Positions 9,322-18,734 of a stretch of DNA of 64,000 nucleotides are shown piece by piece (position 1 is the stretch's first letter; every line of letters starts with the position of its first letter). A program made the translations under genes and the position numbers. The stretch lies in NCBI RefSeq assembly GCF_003185655.1, contig NZ_QHJQ01000001.1:496001-560000 (forward strand), given 5' to 3'. Source of the stretch: Coraliomargarita sinensis. Its GTDB lineage: Bacteria > Verrucomicrobiota > Verrucomicrobiia > Opitutales > Coraliomargaritaceae. The notes below the pieces were generated by a model. That model was given only the letters and a program-made list of their open reading frames with translations. It made no database searches and was not told the DNA's origin.

Positions 9322-9981
9322 ATGGAGTTCATCGAACACAATTTTATCTTACAGGGCGGCGTGGTTATGTATCCGCTCCTGATTGTGAGTATTATCGGAT
9401 TTGTGATTTTTATCGAGCGTACGCTCTTCCTCCACAAGGGGCAGATCGGGACGGAGGACTTTCTTGGCGGTATTAAAAACCTTGTCCGCAAGAAGCGTTT
9501 GGTCGAAGCGCTGGCCCTGTGCGAAGATACTCCCGGTCCCCTCGCGAGAATTGTGAAGTCCGCTCTTTTGCACTACGGGGAATCGAAGGATGCAATACGG
9601 TCTGCGATTCAAGGTGCGGGCATTGTTGAAATCCCTGTGCTGGAGAGGCGGATCGGCACGCTCGCTACGCTCGCGCGCGTAGCTCCGTTGCTGGGGTTCC
9701 TCGGTACGTTGATCTCCGCTTTGCAAGCACTCTACTATCTGGAGGCCGCCAATGCGGACAGTGGCGAATTCAGCCGCTTGCTGGCGGAGGCCTTGATCAC
9801 TTCCGCCAGCGGATTGGCGATCGGGGTCATGGCGGTCTTGGCCCATCACTTTCTGATCGGCCGTGTTCGCGCGCTGGTGCATGATTTTGAATGGGTTGGG
9901 CATGAGATATTCGAATTTCTCACCACCGACCGGGAATTACTGGCCAAAGCCGGCGCGGAGGAATCCACGAAAGAGTCATGA
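9322..9981 (+). CDS. MotA/TolQ/ExbB proton-channel family protein
   Basis: 219 residues with three membrane segments: about 12-30 (GGVVMYPLLIVSIIGFVIFI), 110-130 and 150-175. The conserved ExbB core is visible as IGTLATLARVAPLLGFLGTL and the third-helix stretch EALITSASGLAIGVMAVL. With the ExbD-like partner it should form an inner-membrane proton channel that powers a TonB-type protein. Its stop overlaps the ExbD start by 4 bases (ATGA), which indicates coupled translation. Confidence 0.9.
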   Translation: MEFIEHNFILQGGVVMYPLLIVSIIGFVIFIERTLFLHKGQIGTEDFLGGIKNLVRKKRLVEALALCEDTPGPLARIVKSALLHYGESKDAIRSAIQGAGIVEIPVLERRIGTLATLARVAPLLGFLGTLISALQALYYLEAANADSGEFSRLLAEALITSASGLAIGVMAVLAHHFLIGRVRALVHDFEWVGHEIFEFLTTDRELLAKAGAEESTKES

Positions 9982-10496
9982 CCGAGGAGAACCAGGAATA
10001 CGCTAACCTGCAGAGTCGTTCTTTCGCTGAGCCATTTGGCTTCAGGGGGCGGCTGCGCCGTGCCGATACACGCATCGATTTTATTCCGGTGCTCGATATG
10101 ATTGTAATCGCGATGCTTTTCAGCCTGCTCTTTACCAGATTTGTCACATTGCCGGGGGTGCGCGTGGATCTGCCCGTTACAGAAATGAGAATGCAACATT
10201 CCCAGCAAGCGGTGGCGGTGCTGACGATTGGCAATAACGGAATGCTTTTCTTTGACGGCGCGGTTTTTGAGTCGGCCACGATTCAACGTGGATTTGAGCG
10301 ATATATCGAATCCAGCGATGGCGTGGAACCGGTGTTACTGGTCAAAGCCGATTTCGCCATGGAGATGCAGGATTTCCTGCGTCTATGCGAATTGGCAAAG
10401 GAGGCGGGTTTTGTACAGGTGCAACTCGCCGGAAAGAAAGAAACCGCCGTTGAGGAAATGCTTCCGGATACGATGCGAAGCCCCGGAGAGAGTTAA
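9978..10496 (+). CDS. ExbD/TolR biopolymer transport protein
   Basis: 172 residues. A cytoplasmic N-terminus of about 35 residues is followed by a single membrane helix (IDFIPVLDMIVIAMLFSLLF), whose Asp in VLDMI is the proton-carrying aspartate of the family. The periplasmic domain ends with the usual beta-alpha pattern (GVEPVLLVKADFAMEMQDF...AGFVQVQLAG). It is translationally coupled to the ExbB-like gene and followed 16 bases later by the TonB-like gene. Confidence 0.88.
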   Translation: MTEENQEYANLQSRSFAEPFGFRGRLRRADTRIDFIPVLDMIVIAMLFSLLFTRFVTLPGVRVDLPVTEMRMQHSQQAVAVLTIGNNGMLFFDGAVFESATIQRGFERYIESSDGVEPVLLVKADFAMEMQDFLRLCELAKEAGFVQVQLAGKKETAVEEMLPDTMRSPGES

Positions 10497-10512
10497 GCCC
10501 TGAGGTAATTCA

Positions 10513-11280
10513 ATGAGTCATCAATTCGAACAGACAGGCGAAGTTCGGAACTCGCGGCATATTTCGCCTTTGCTGAAAACCGCGCTACTACTGGGCGTTC
10601 TGGTTCATTTGGCGGGTTTTTTTATGTTCCGGGTCATCTCCAGCCCCTTGCCCTCGCGCGAAGAAAGCACCGCGTTCATCTCACTGGTCCCGACTGAAGT
10701 GGAAGGGGACGAGGCGGAGTTGGTCGAGCAGGCCAGCCTTTTTGACTCCGCACCTTTGTTTGTCCCCGGGGAGTGGAGCTCGGCATCGGGTGTTTTTTCT
10801 TCGAAGATTCTACGTAACTGGCAGGTTTTTCCGGACTATGAGCCGGATATTGAGCTCATGGCTGAAGTGAAGCCGGACCGTCTTTCGCTCCAGCAGGCTA
10901 CCGAAGTGCGGGAGCCTATGGACCTACTGGCCCTTCGCTTCTGGGACATGTTCAGCTATTTCGGGCAGGGCGGAATCGAGGCTGAAGCCCCTGAGCGCTG
11001 GGCCTCTGTCGCCGTGGCGACGATTATTAGCGGGAACAGCGCCTACCCGCAGGACTTCAATTTACGAATTAAGGCTGATTTGCCTTCGGGTGAATTTGCT
11101 GAACGACCGGTCGTTTTCTATGTCAATATGACCGCTCCAGGCCTTCTGACGGGAGCTCCTGTGCTTCGCCAATCCTCGGGTTCCGCCGATTTGGACGCCG
11201 AGGCCGTGGCGTGGTTGAAACAGGCCAAAATCTTGGCTCAGTTGCCAGCCGGCTTCGTGGAACTGCGTATTTTCCCTTAA
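10513..11280 (+). CDS. TonB-like periplasmic-spanning protein
   Basis: 255 residues. One membrane helix near the N-terminus (about 23-42, LLKTALLLGVLVHLAGFFMF) is followed by an acidic linker and a C-terminal domain (about 165-255). The last 60 residues (VVFYVNMTAPGLLTGAPVLRQS and DAEAVAWLKQAKILAQL) follow the TonB C-terminal pattern of strand, variable turn, helix and strand. The proline-rich spacer typical of TonB is missing. Because it follows ExbB and ExbD in one operon, a TonB-like energy-transducing role is inferred; homology itself is weak by eye. Confidence 0.6.
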   Translation: MSHQFEQTGEVRNSRHISPLLKTALLLGVLVHLAGFFMFRVISSPLPSREESTAFISLVPTEVEGDEAELVEQASLFDSAPLFVPGEWSSASGVFSSKILRNWQVFPDYEPDIELMAEVKPDRLSLQQATEVREPMDLLALRFWDMFSYFGQGGIEAEAPERWASVAVATIISGNSAYPQDFNLRIKADLPSGEFAERPVVFYVNMTAPGLLTGAPVLRQSSGSADLDAEAVAWLKQAKILAQLPAGFVELRIFP

Positions 11281-11329
11281 TCGTGTTCACGGTTGCGGCA
11301 GCGGTTTAGTTCTGACTTCCTCATCACTT

Positions 11330-11815
11330 ATGGATCACAACGAGAGTCATTGGCAGTCCGCTCTGGGCGATTTGGAGAAAATGACGCAATCCTGGCCGGA
11401 CCGTCCGTCATGGGACGTCTACTTTATGGCAACTGCCATGCTCATGGCGACCCGGTCAAGCTGCGAGCGCCTCCATGTCGGCTGCGTTATCGTCTCCGGT
11501 GGAGAGCACAAAAACCGGATTATCGCTGCCGGTTACAATGGCTTTTTGCCCGGTTCGCCGCATGTTTCAAGAGTTCGTGACGGACACGAACAGGCGACTG
11601 TTCACGCGGAGCAGAACGCGGTCAGTGATGCAGCCAGACGTGGGGTTTCCCTGGAAGGCGGTACGGTCTACATCACACACTTTCCCTGTATCAATTGTGC
11701 CAAGATTCTGGCGGCAGCGGGGATTCATTGCATAAAATATCACCGTGACTATCGTAATGACGACCTAGTCAAAGAAATACTGACAGAGAGTCAGGTCAGG
11801 GTGGAGCAGTTGTAG
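11330..11815 (+). CDS. Deoxycytidylate (dCMP) deaminase, ComEB family
   Basis: 161 residues. It deaminates dCMP to dUMP in dTTP supply. The zinc-dependent catalytic signature is complete: HAEQNAV (zinc ligand His and proton-shuttle Glu) and PCINCAKIL (the two zinc cysteines). The segment SCERLHVGCVIVSGGEHKNR matches the nucleotide-binding front of the family. The ComEB name comes from the Bacillus competence operon, but here it is next to YqgE, and the ComEC gene lies 1.1 kb further on the opposite strand. Confidence 0.92.
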   Translation: MDHNESHWQSALGDLEKMTQSWPDRPSWDVYFMATAMLMATRSSCERLHVGCVIVSGGEHKNRIIAAGYNGFLPGSPHVSRVRDGHEQATVHAEQNAVSDAARRGVSLEGGTVYITHFPCINCAKILAAAGIHCIKYHRDYRNDDLVKEILTESQVRVEQL

Positions 11816-11821
11816 TAGGAG

Positions 11822-12397
11822 ATGCGCTTTTATCAGCAAAATACATCGGCAGAGGGAGATGCGCCCGCAACGGGCTCGCTGCTGATTGCCCACCCCATGC
11901 TACAGGACCCCCACTTCCGCCGGACAGTGATCTTTCTGGCTTCGCACGATTCGGCTGAGGGTACGCTGGGGCTCGTCATGAACCGTGCGATGAACAAAAC
12001 ACTTGGCGAGTTGGAAACCGAACTCTCGAATCCGACCCTCGCGGCAATTCCGCTTTACGAGGGTGGGCCAGTGGCTTCGGACAAATTGATTTTGGCGGCC
12101 TGGAGATGGGTGCCCGAGCAAGGTTCCCTGCAACTCTACTTTGGCATCGATAGTAGTAAGGCCGAGCATCTGCTCAAGAACGAGACGGGCTATCAGGTTC
12201 GGGGCTTCATGGGGCATGCCGGTTGGACCGAGGGGCAATTGGATTTTGAAATGGAGCAGCAGTCGTGGCTGGTTGCGAGTTGGTCCCCTGAACTAATGGA
12301 GGAGGAGGGCGAGCAGATCTGGCGAAATATGCTTTTGCATAAGAATCCGGCCATGCGCCTGTTGATCGACGCTCCGGATGACCCTTCGCGGAACTGA
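11822..12397 (+). CDS. YqgE/AlgH family protein
   Basis: 191 residues. The family hallmark is seen as LLIAHPMLQDPHFRRTVI and GTLGLVMNRAMNKTLGEL, followed by the middle GGPV and the C-terminal GHAGWTEGQLDFEM and SWLVAS segments. These small cytoplasmic proteins have a known fold but no agreed biochemical role. The gene starts 6 bases after the dCMP deaminase stop, so the two are probably co-transcribed. Confidence 0.93.
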   Translation: MRFYQQNTSAEGDAPATGSLLIAHPMLQDPHFRRTVIFLASHDSAEGTLGLVMNRAMNKTLGELETELSNPTLAAIPLYEGGPVASDKLILAAWRWVPEQGSLQLYFGIDSSKAEHLLKNETGYQVRGFMGHAGWTEGQLDFEMEQQSWLVASWSPELMEEEGEQIWRNMLLHKNPAMRLLIDAPDDPSRN

Positions 12398-12493
12398 TCG
12401 GGAGGCGTCTAATCAGGCTAAAATATTTCGGGCTTTGCCATTGACAGCCGGTAGAGTGCCCCCTTTTTTCTCCAATTCCTCTAATTTCCCGCT

Positions 12494-12619
12494 ATGAAAG
12501 TTGTTTCATCACTTAAGTCTCTCAAGGACCGCCACCCGGACTGCCAAGTCGTGCGCCGGAAAGGTCGTGTCTATGTCATTTGCAAGTCCAACCCGCGTTT
12601 CAAAGCGCGCCAGGGCTAA
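12494..12619 (+). CDS. rpmJ: 50S ribosomal protein L36
   Basis: 41 residues ([18 protein letters not shown]...[14 protein letters not shown]). This is the longer L36 form with only two of the zinc ligands (one Cys in DCQ, one in VICKS), that is, the zinc-poor type. It precedes L31 by 19 bases, a pairing typical of alternative L31/L36 operons that replace zinc-containing copies under zinc shortage. A second, zinc-binding rpmJ elsewhere in the genome is possible. Confidence 0.95.
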   Translation: MKVVSSLKSLKDRHPDCQVVRRKGRVYVICKSNPRFKARQG

Positions 12620-12638
12620 TTAACGAACAGGAATATCC

Positions 12639-12884
12639 GTGAAAGCTGAAATCCATCCCAAGCTCAATCCAGTCGCGTTTGTCGACGTTTCCACTGGGCA
12701 CAAGTTTCTCACCCGTTCAACGATGCGCGGCAGCAAGACCGAAGAGATCGACGGTGTCGAGCACCAGGTCGTCATCTGCGATATCACTGCTGATTCCCAT
12801 CCGGCTTACACCGGTGAAAAGCGTTTCGTCGACACCGCAGGTCGCGTCGAGAAGTTCCAGTCGAAGTTCCGCCGCCGCCGCTAG
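12639..12884 (+). CDS. rpmE2: 50S ribosomal protein L31 type B
   Basis: 81 residues from a GTG start. It begins MKAEIHPKLNPVAFVDVSTG, characteristic of type B L31, which lacks the CxxC zinc pair of type A; the only Cys is in VICDIT. The C-terminus SHPAYTGEKRFVDTAGRVEKF with a basic tail is also diagnostic. It is co-transcribed with the zinc-poor L36 and followed by a strong terminator. Confidence 0.95.
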   Translation: MKAEIHPKLNPVAFVDVSTGHKFLTRSTMRGSKTEEIDGVEHQVVICDITADSHPAYTGEKRFVDTAGRVEKFQSKFRRRR

Positions 12885-12910
12885 GCTGCAGCAAGTTAAC
12901 ACTTTCCGAG

Positions 12911-12939
12911 AGGCCTGCTCATCCGAGCGGGCCTTTTTT
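12911..12939 (+). terminator. Terminator of the L36-L31 operon
   Basis: A 10 bp stem with one mismatch (AGGCCTGCTC / GAGCGGGCCT), a 4-base loop and a run of six to seven T. It touches the end of the convergent comEC gene. Confidence 0.9.
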
Positions 12940-14584
12940 ATGCACTGCCCCAAAGCAGGCCCAGTGTTAATGCGAATATCACGACGAGGGGTGGCACTGC
13001 GAAACGGAGGAGTGGACTATGTTTATTCCCGATTAGGATGATCGATGCCATAAAGCAAAGCACGCAGAGATAGCTTACTATGGTCGGAAATTCGGGGCAG
13101 TGAATGATCGCCCATGGTAGTGTGAGGTTCATTCGTACCAGGCCGTCCATTATGCTGATGCCGACCCAGGCGGAATGATTCAAAAATCCGGCCAGCCCTC
13201 CGAGCCCAAGGCTGGCCACGGTCAGTGAGATCACACCACCGCTGATGACCAGTGCGGCTAAATTCACGAGCAGGATGTTCACGATGACTGAGTATGGTGC
13301 AATAAAGCCAAAGAAGCCGGCGCTGAGCGGTGCGCTGGCCAGCCAAGCGGCGAAGCTGATCACGACCAGCAGCAATAACTTATCCATGACCCAGAATTTG
13401 ATTTTGGCATAAGTGGACCAATTTGATTCAGGCACGAATTTATTCGGACGTAAGACAGGCCAGAGCACCTCGCGCAAAGGTAGTCCGAAAAGCAGGATGC
13501 TGATCACCACAAGATAAGACAATTGGAAGCCCATCTGCCAGAGCTGCAATGGTTGGATGATCAGAACCAATACGGCAGAGGCGGCCAGAGCGGACAGGGG
13601 AGAGCGCTGGCGCTGCACCGCCATGCTCACCCAGAAAAAGGTCACCATCAGGAAAGCGCGAACGGCCGAGGGAGCTCCGCCGGTAATTTCGACATAAAAA
13701 TAAAGTAGGGGCAGCCCAATAAGTGGTCTCACTTTTGAGGGCAGACGAAAGAGTAAGAGGACCTGCCAGATGACGGTCGCAATCACCCCGATGTGGAGTC
13801 CGCTGATCGCAAACAGGTGCATGGTGCCGGTCATGCGGAAGCGGTCTGTTTGTTCATCGGATAGCTCGGTCTTCTCGCCCAGTAGCATGGCAATGTAAAT
13901 TTGGCTGAGTTGGCTTGCGTCCGGTTCGCCCAGGCGAAGGTGATCCTGGAATTTCTTATTGGTATGGTGGCAAAACTTTTGGAATGCAGTGGGCTCGCGT
14001 AGCAGTCTGACGCCACCAGTTTGTTCGAAGCGGTAGTGTATGCCGGTTTCCTGAAGATAAGCATCGAATGAGTCGGGCACCGCCTCCTCTGGAATCGGGT
14101 GGAGCACACCGATCACCTGTATCGCGAGCCCCCGTATGATATTTAGTCTCGTCGTATCGTCGCGAGAGAGCCGAAAGTATATCAGGCTCCCTTTTTTCAG
14201 TCGGCTCGTTGGGGAGGCATCGATGACGCGAGCCACCCCGGTGGAGTTGCCGTACGTGTTTTCCGCCTGCATGACGCGCTGGATTTCAAATTCAACCAGT
14301 GCTTCCCTGGGCGGTAGCGCCAGCTGGTCCGAAGTCGGCTGAGTCGGCAGGCGTGCCGTCCCGTAGAACCAGAAGCCAAGCACCGTGCTCGCGGCAAAGG
14401 TTGCCAGCCAGAGCCCGGTTTTTTTCTTCAGTGCCAGAAGTGCGGATATTGCCGCTAGGACTACTGCGCAAAAGGCGACCCATGATCCGGCGGGCATCGC
14501 CCGAGCGAACAGGAGGCCCGAAATCATCCCCGGCAGGAAATAAAGGGCGGGGGCACGCTGCGAAAATTGATACCTTAAATCCAC
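12938..14584 (-). CDS. comEC: ComEC/Rec2 DNA-uptake channel
   Basis: 548 residues, highly hydrophobic. N-terminal membrane helices are followed by the soluble OB-like DUF4131 segment (about 90-200) and the Competence domain, recognised by FRMTGTMHLFAISGLHIGV and TGGAPSAVRAFLM, the two most conserved ComEC stretches. It ends after the channel helices, so the C-terminal metallo-beta-lactamase nuclease domain present in Bacillus ComEC is missing; this short form is common in several phyla. The protein imports single-stranded DNA across the inner membrane in natural transformation. Confidence 0.9.
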   Translation of the reverse strand: MDLRYQFSQRAPALYFLPGMISGLLFARAMPAGSWVAFCAVVLAAISALLALKKKTGLWLATFAASTVLGFWFYGTARLPTQPTSDQLALPPREALVEFEIQRVMQAENTYGNSTGVARVIDASPTSRLKKGSLIYFRLSRDDTTRLNIIRGLAIQVIGVLHPIPEEAVPDSFDAYLQETGIHYRFEQTGGVRLLREPTAFQKFCHHTNKKFQDHLRLGEPDASQLSQIYIAMLLGEKTELSDEQTDRFRMTGTMHLFAISGLHIGVIATVIWQVLLLFRLPSKVRPLIGLPLLYFYVEITGGAPSAVRAFLMVTFFWVSMAVQRQRSPLSALAASAVLVLIIQPLQLWQMGFQLSYLVVISILLFGLPLREVLWPVLRPNKFVPESNWSTYAKIKFWVMDKLLLLVVISFAAWLASAPLSAGFFGFIAPYSVIVNILLVNLAALVISGGVISLTVASLGLGGLAGFLNHSAWVGISIMDGLVRMNLTLPWAIIHCPEFPTIVSYLCVLCFMASIILIGNKHSPLLRFAVPPLVVIFALTLGLLWGSA

Positions 14585-14660
14585 GTTGAAGAACGTTAGA
14601 GTTCAAGCTAGCTGCCGCGCCTTCGTTCTTGCAAGGTATTTGGAGGCATCTGAGTCTTGA

Positions 14661-16016
14661 GTGATGTCGAACGACCCGGAACAGGCAGATATCTTCGGCC
14701 AGGCAAAATCGGAAGGTGTCGCAGAAAAAGTTCGCCCGCTTGCGGTGCGTATGCGCCCGCGCCGCCTTAGTGAGGTCATTGGCCAGAACCATATCGTTGG
14801 CGAAGGCTGCCTATTGCCCCGGCTCATTGAGGCGGACAATTTTGGCAGCCTGGTTTTTTACGGCCCCCCAGGCTGCGGAAAGACCTCGTTGGCAGAGGTT
14901 ATCGCCATGGAAACCAAAAGTAAATTCGTTCGGATTAATGCGGTGTTATCCAACGTGGCCGAGCTCCGCGAGATTTTGCGACTCGCTCGCTACGAAGCAG
15001 AAAAGCGAACGATTCTGTTCATTGACGAAATCCACCGCTTCAATAAATCGCAGCAGGATCTCCTGCTACCAGATGTCGAGGCGGGCAATATCCGACTGAT
15101 CGGGGCCACCACGCACAACCCGGGATTTTACATCAATGCGCCATTACTGAGCCGGAGTCATCTTTTCCGGCTTGAACCGGTTGCCCCTGAGGCAGTGGCG
15201 TCCGTCCTGGAGATTGCGCTGCAGGATAGCGAGCGCGGTCTCGGCAACCAGCGCTGCACGGCGGATGAAGAGGTCTACCACGCCGTAGCCGACTTTTCGG
15301 GGGGCGATCTTCGGCGGGCCCTGAATGCTCTGGAGACTCTCGTGCTCAGCCAGCCGGTGGGAGCGCATATTGATGCGGATGCGGTCGAGGTGTTTGCCCG
15401 CGAGCGGCAGATTCGCTACGACCGCGACGAGGACGAGCACTACGATCATGCTTCGGCCATGATAAAGAGCATTCGCGGCTCGGATCCGGACGCGGCGCTC
15501 TACTGGACCTTCAAGATGCTGCAGGGTGGGGAGGATCCGCGCTTTCTGGCCCGCCGTCTGGTTATTCTCGCTTCCGAAGATATCGGCCTGGCCAATTCGC
15601 ATGCACTGACGATCGCGTTGGCTGCCTTCGAGGCCTGTGAGAAGATCGGACTGCCCGAATGTGAGTATAATTTGGCTCATGCGGTTCTCTATCTCGCCAC
15701 TTCGCCCAAAAGCAATTCAACCACCCTCGCTATGGCAGCGGTGAAAAAATCGCTTCGGGACAAGCCGGTGCAATCTGTTCCTCTCTGGCTCCGCGATGCA
15801 CATACCAAGACAAACAAGGCTCTCGGCCACGGAAAAGGCTATCTCTACAGTCACGATTTTCCGCAGGCGATATCCGGCCAGGAATACATGCTCGATCCGG
15901 AAAAATACTACGAGCCCGGGCATGCTGGCGCGGAAGCAGCCACCGCGGATCGGTTGGAGAAAATACGCCAGATCAAGGCGCGTATTCAAAGTCAGCAGAG
16001 CAAAGCCGAGGATTGA
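14661..16016 (+). CDS. rarA: Replication-associated recombination protein A (AAA+ ATPase)
   Basis: 451 residues. The AAA+ core has Walker A ([15 protein letters not shown]), Walker B ([16 protein letters not shown]), sensor 1 (LIGATTHNP) and the arginine finger region ([10 protein letters not shown]). The C-terminal half (about 240-440) is the MgsA/RarA tetramerisation domain with the conserved DPDAALYW and GYLYSHDFP stretches. RarA/MgsA/Mgs1 acts at stalled replication forks together with clamp-loader and SSB. Divergent from comEC with a 76-base gap. Confidence 0.95.
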   Translation: MMSNDPEQADIFGQAKSEGVAEKVRPLAVRMRPRRLSEVIGQNHIVGEGCLLPRLIEADNFGSLVFYGPPGCGKTSLAEVIAMETKSKFVRINAVLSNVAELREILRLARYEAEKRTILFIDEIHRFNKSQQDLLLPDVEAGNIRLIGATTHNPGFYINAPLLSRSHLFRLEPVAPEAVASVLEIALQDSERGLGNQRCTADEEVYHAVADFSGGDLRRALNALETLVLSQPVGAHIDADAVEVFARERQIRYDRDEDEHYDHASAMIKSIRGSDPDAALYWTFKMLQGGEDPRFLARRLVILASEDIGLANSHALTIALAAFEACEKIGLPECEYNLAHAVLYLATSPKSNSTTLAMAAVKKSLRDKPVQSVPLWLRDAHTKTNKALGHGKGYLYSHDFPQAISGQEYMLDPEKYYEPGHAGAEAATADRLEKIRQIKARIQSQQSKAED

Positions 16017-16047
16017 ACTCTCTCGGTCTTTGAGTATCGTAACGATT

Positions 16048-16524
16048 ATGAAAGCCCTCACCTGTGTCCCTGTCCTCTTTCTTTCTCTGGTTTCTTTGAT
16101 CCATGCACAGGAAGTGCCTGTCGAACTTCCGGAACCCAGTGAGCCGCCCTACGAAGTAGGTGACCTGCCGCTGAAAAGTGGTTACATCATTAAACGGGAA
16201 GATGCTCCGGATCTGAATTTCCGGATCGTGAACAACCGGATGCGTCTCTACTGGATAGATGAGAACGGCCTCATCATGGAGCCGGAAGTTTCCGAGGTAA
16301 GCCTGCGCTTTGACGAAAGAAGCATACGCGATACGGTTCGTTCGTATCACCGCCTGAAGCGCTTGTCCGACGATACCGCACTCGGCTCACCTTACCTGCT
16401 TATCGTGCCCCACCGCTATTACGTCACGCTTCTGATCAAGCCTTCAGGCTCGGAAGAATTGGAAAGTTACCGATTCCGTTATCTTCCTGCCATGGATGAA
16501 GTGGCGCCCGCTGAAACCGATTAG
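16048..16524 (+). CDS. Small secreted protein of unknown function
   Basis: 158 residues from ATG 16048. This start is chosen because it places a clean signal peptide (residues 1-20, MKALTCVPVLFLSLVSLIHA) at the front; the longer upstream frame overlaps rarA and is not credible. The mature part is charged, with beta-strand-like stretches (FRIVNNRMRLYWIDENGLI and YLLIVPHRYYVTLLIKP). I recognise no domain. It starts 31 bases after rarA and is followed 18 bases later by the holin-like gene. Confidence 0.75.
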   Translation: MKALTCVPVLFLSLVSLIHAQEVPVELPEPSEPPYEVGDLPLKSGYIIKREDAPDLNFRIVNNRMRLYWIDENGLIMEPEVSEVSLRFDERSIRDTVRSYHRLKRLSDDTALGSPYLLIVPHRYYVTLLIKPSGSEELESYRFRYLPAMDEVAPAETD

Positions 16525-16542
16525 TCTACGCGAAACGTATCG

Positions 16543-16995
16543 ATGGATTTTAAACTACTTTTGAAAACCTGGCTTCTGCTGGCACTTGGTGTCACCATAG
16601 CTGCGCATACTGCGAGCGGCATTCACTACGACAGCGGTGGAGCGCTCGTCGTCGCCGTGCTGCTGTTGAGCTTTTGCAATGTCGTGCTCAAGCCGCTGCT
16701 CATGCTCTTCTCGCTGCCTTTTATCATACTGACTTTTGGTATCGGCATCTGGCTGATCAACGCCCTGCTTTTCATGCTGGTAGGCGCTCTGGTCGAAGGC
16801 TTTCACGTGCTGAGCTTTTGGAATGCGCTTTGGGGCGCTCTGGTCGTCAGCCTGACCGGTGCGGCAGCCAACCTGCTTTTTGGCACCAGTCGCGTCAACG
16901 TCCAGACGGGGACGGGCGGTAGTCAAGCGGGCAGCCGTTCATCATCACAGTCCCGCAAACCCCTCAAAGATGATGATGACGTGATTGATATTTAA
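16543..16995 (+). CDS. Small membrane protein of the phage-holin-4 (PF04020) family
   Basis: 150 residues with four membrane segments in residues 5-115 and a polar Ser/Arg/Asp tail. The middle stretch (FCNVVLKPLLMLFSLPFIIL and GIGIWLINALLFMLVGALV) is the PF04020 signature. Despite the family name these are ordinary chromosomal inner-membrane proteins of unknown role, not lysis proteins; no phage genes are nearby. Confidence 0.85.
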   Translation: MDFKLLLKTWLLLALGVTIAAHTASGIHYDSGGALVVAVLLLSFCNVVLKPLLMLFSLPFIILTFGIGIWLINALLFMLVGALVEGFHVLSFWNALWGALVVSLTGAAANLLFGTSRVNVQTGTGGSQAGSRSSSQSRKPLKDDDDVIDI

Positions 16996-17076
16996 TCGAC
17001 CCTGTATTTGCAAAAGCTCGATTCGCGGCTTTACCTCTCACTCTCGAAGTCCTTTCATCCTCCTCCTTTTTTAATC

Positions 17077-18474
17077 ATGTCCTCATCTACAAAATACGAT
17101 CTCGTTGTCATCGGCGGCGGTCCTGCAGGTTATGCCGCAGCCATCCGTGCCGGGCAACTCGGCAAAAAAGTGGCCTGTGTCGAGCAGGAGCGACCCGGCG
17201 GTACTTGTTTGAACTGGGGCTGCATCCCGTCAAAGGCCCTGCTGAAAAGCGCCGAGTTTTACAACAAGCTCAAGCACAGTGAAGACTTGGGCATCACCGT
17301 TAAAGGGGTGGACTACGACTTTTCCAAGATCATCGGTCGCTCGCGCGATGTCGCCGATACCATGGCCAAGGGGATTGGCTTCCTCTTTAAAAAGAACAAG
17401 GTCGACCACGTGATCGGTACCGGAACTGTCTCCGTGCCGGGCATGGTTGAAATCACCGACGGCAAGGATAAGGGTAAGATTCTTGCCGCGGAGAAGATCC
17501 TCATTGCTACCGGCTGTAAGCCGCGCCGCCTCCCGGATCTCGATGTGGATGGCGAACGTGTGATGACCTCCCGTCAGGCGCTCGCCATGAAGAAGCAGCC
17601 CAAGTCCGTCGTTATTGTGGGTGCCGGCGCGATTGGCGCTGAGTTCGCATACTTCCTCAATGCCTTCGGGACGAAGGTGACCCTCGTTGAAATGCTCGAT
17701 CAGGTTCTTCCGGTCGAGGACCATGAAGCTGCGGCTGTGGTCGAGAAATCATTCAAAAAAGATGGCATTGACTGTCGCACCTCCACCGCTGTCGAGAATA
17801 TCAAGGTCAATCCGAAGAGCGTGAAGATGGACTTGGTCAAGGACGGCAAGAAAGAGTCGATCACCGCCGAATCGATTCTTCTCGCGATCGGTGTGGTTGC
17901 CAATACGGAGAATCTGCTCTCGCCGCGTGTGAAGCTCAAGCTCGACCGCGGCTACATTTCGGTGGACGACAATTACGAATCGTCCGTCAAAGGCATTTAC
18001 GCTGCCGGTGATATTATCGGGCCGCCCTGGCTTGCTCACGTCGCGACCTACGAGGCGATTCAGGCAGTTAACGGCATGTTCGGCGAAGGTAAGCCCCAAC
18101 GCGTGACGGATTTCCCCGGCTGCACGTATTGCCTGCCTCAGGTCGCCTCCATCGGGAAGACGGAGAAAAAGCTCAAGGAAGAGGGCGTCGACTTCAAGGT
18201 CGGTAAATTCCCCTTCCAGGCTTCCGGTAAGGCTGTCGCTTCCAACCAGTCGGAAGGTTTCGTCAAGCTGCTTGTCGACAAGAAGTATGGGGAGATTCTG
18301 GGGGCTCACATTGTCGGTGCCGATGCTACCGAAATGATCGCGGAATACGGCCTCGGCATGAAGCTCGAAGCCACCGCCGAGGAAATCCACAACACCATTC
18401 ACGCGCACCCCACCATGAGTGAAGCAATGATGGAAGCTGCGGCCGCAGTCTTCGGCGAAGCGATCCACATCTAG
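17077..18474 (+). CDS. lpdA: Dihydrolipoyl dehydrogenase (E3)
   Basis: 465 residues from ATG 17077, chosen because MSSSTKYDLVVIGGGPAGY sets the FAD-binding glycine motif at the normal position. The redox-active disulfide is GGTCLNWGCIPSK, the NAD motif is VVIVGAGAIGAEFA, the FAD ribityl motif is GIYAAGDIIG, and the catalytic His-Glu dyad lies in HAHPTMSEAMMEAA. It reoxidises lipoamide of 2-oxoacid dehydrogenases and the glycine-cleavage system. No E1/E2 genes are nearby, so it probably serves several complexes. Confidence 0.96.
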   Translation: MSSSTKYDLVVIGGGPAGYAAAIRAGQLGKKVACVEQERPGGTCLNWGCIPSKALLKSAEFYNKLKHSEDLGITVKGVDYDFSKIIGRSRDVADTMAKGIGFLFKKNKVDHVIGTGTVSVPGMVEITDGKDKGKILAAEKILIATGCKPRRLPDLDVDGERVMTSRQALAMKKQPKSVVIVGAGAIGAEFAYFLNAFGTKVTLVEMLDQVLPVEDHEAAAVVEKSFKKDGIDCRTSTAVENIKVNPKSVKMDLVKDGKKESITAESILLAIGVVANTENLLSPRVKLKLDRGYISVDDNYESSVKGIYAAGDIIGPPWLAHVATYEAIQAVNGMFGEGKPQRVTDFPGCTYCLPQVASIGKTEKKLKEEGVDFKVGKFPFQASGKAVASNQSEGFVKLLVDKKYGEILGAHIVGADATEMIAEYGLGMKLEATAEEIHNTIHAHPTMSEAMMEAAAAVFGEAIHI

Positions 18475-18734
18475 CGGGGGCTAGCTATCCCCTGATGGGA
18501 TACGGGCCGATTGCAGGGGCTTTCCTCGTGGATGCCCGCAAAGTGGCGAAGCCGCTTGGACGTGGTAAAGCCTCCCACAGTGCTCGCGGGTGGCAGACAA
18601 GCCGCACCCCTGCCAGAAAAGTACCAGGACTTGGGCGTCGCCTGCACGCGTCCGGATTTTATCCCGCCTTCACCGGGAACAATCGACCGAGAGTGCTTGC
18701 CTTAGCCTGAGGACGTTTCATTGTGCAGGTAACC

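Noticed and set aside
15796..16047. Upstream extension of the 16048 gene
   Set aside because: It overlaps rarA in another frame and lacks a signal peptide; the ATG at 16048 fits the secreted protein.
16543..16995. Prophage lysis gene
   Set aside because: The holin-4 family name is misleading; it is a core-chromosome membrane protein with no phage genes around it.
18495..18710. Two small plus-strand frames before the NfeD protease
   Set aside because: Biased composition, no ribosome site and no recognisable pattern.
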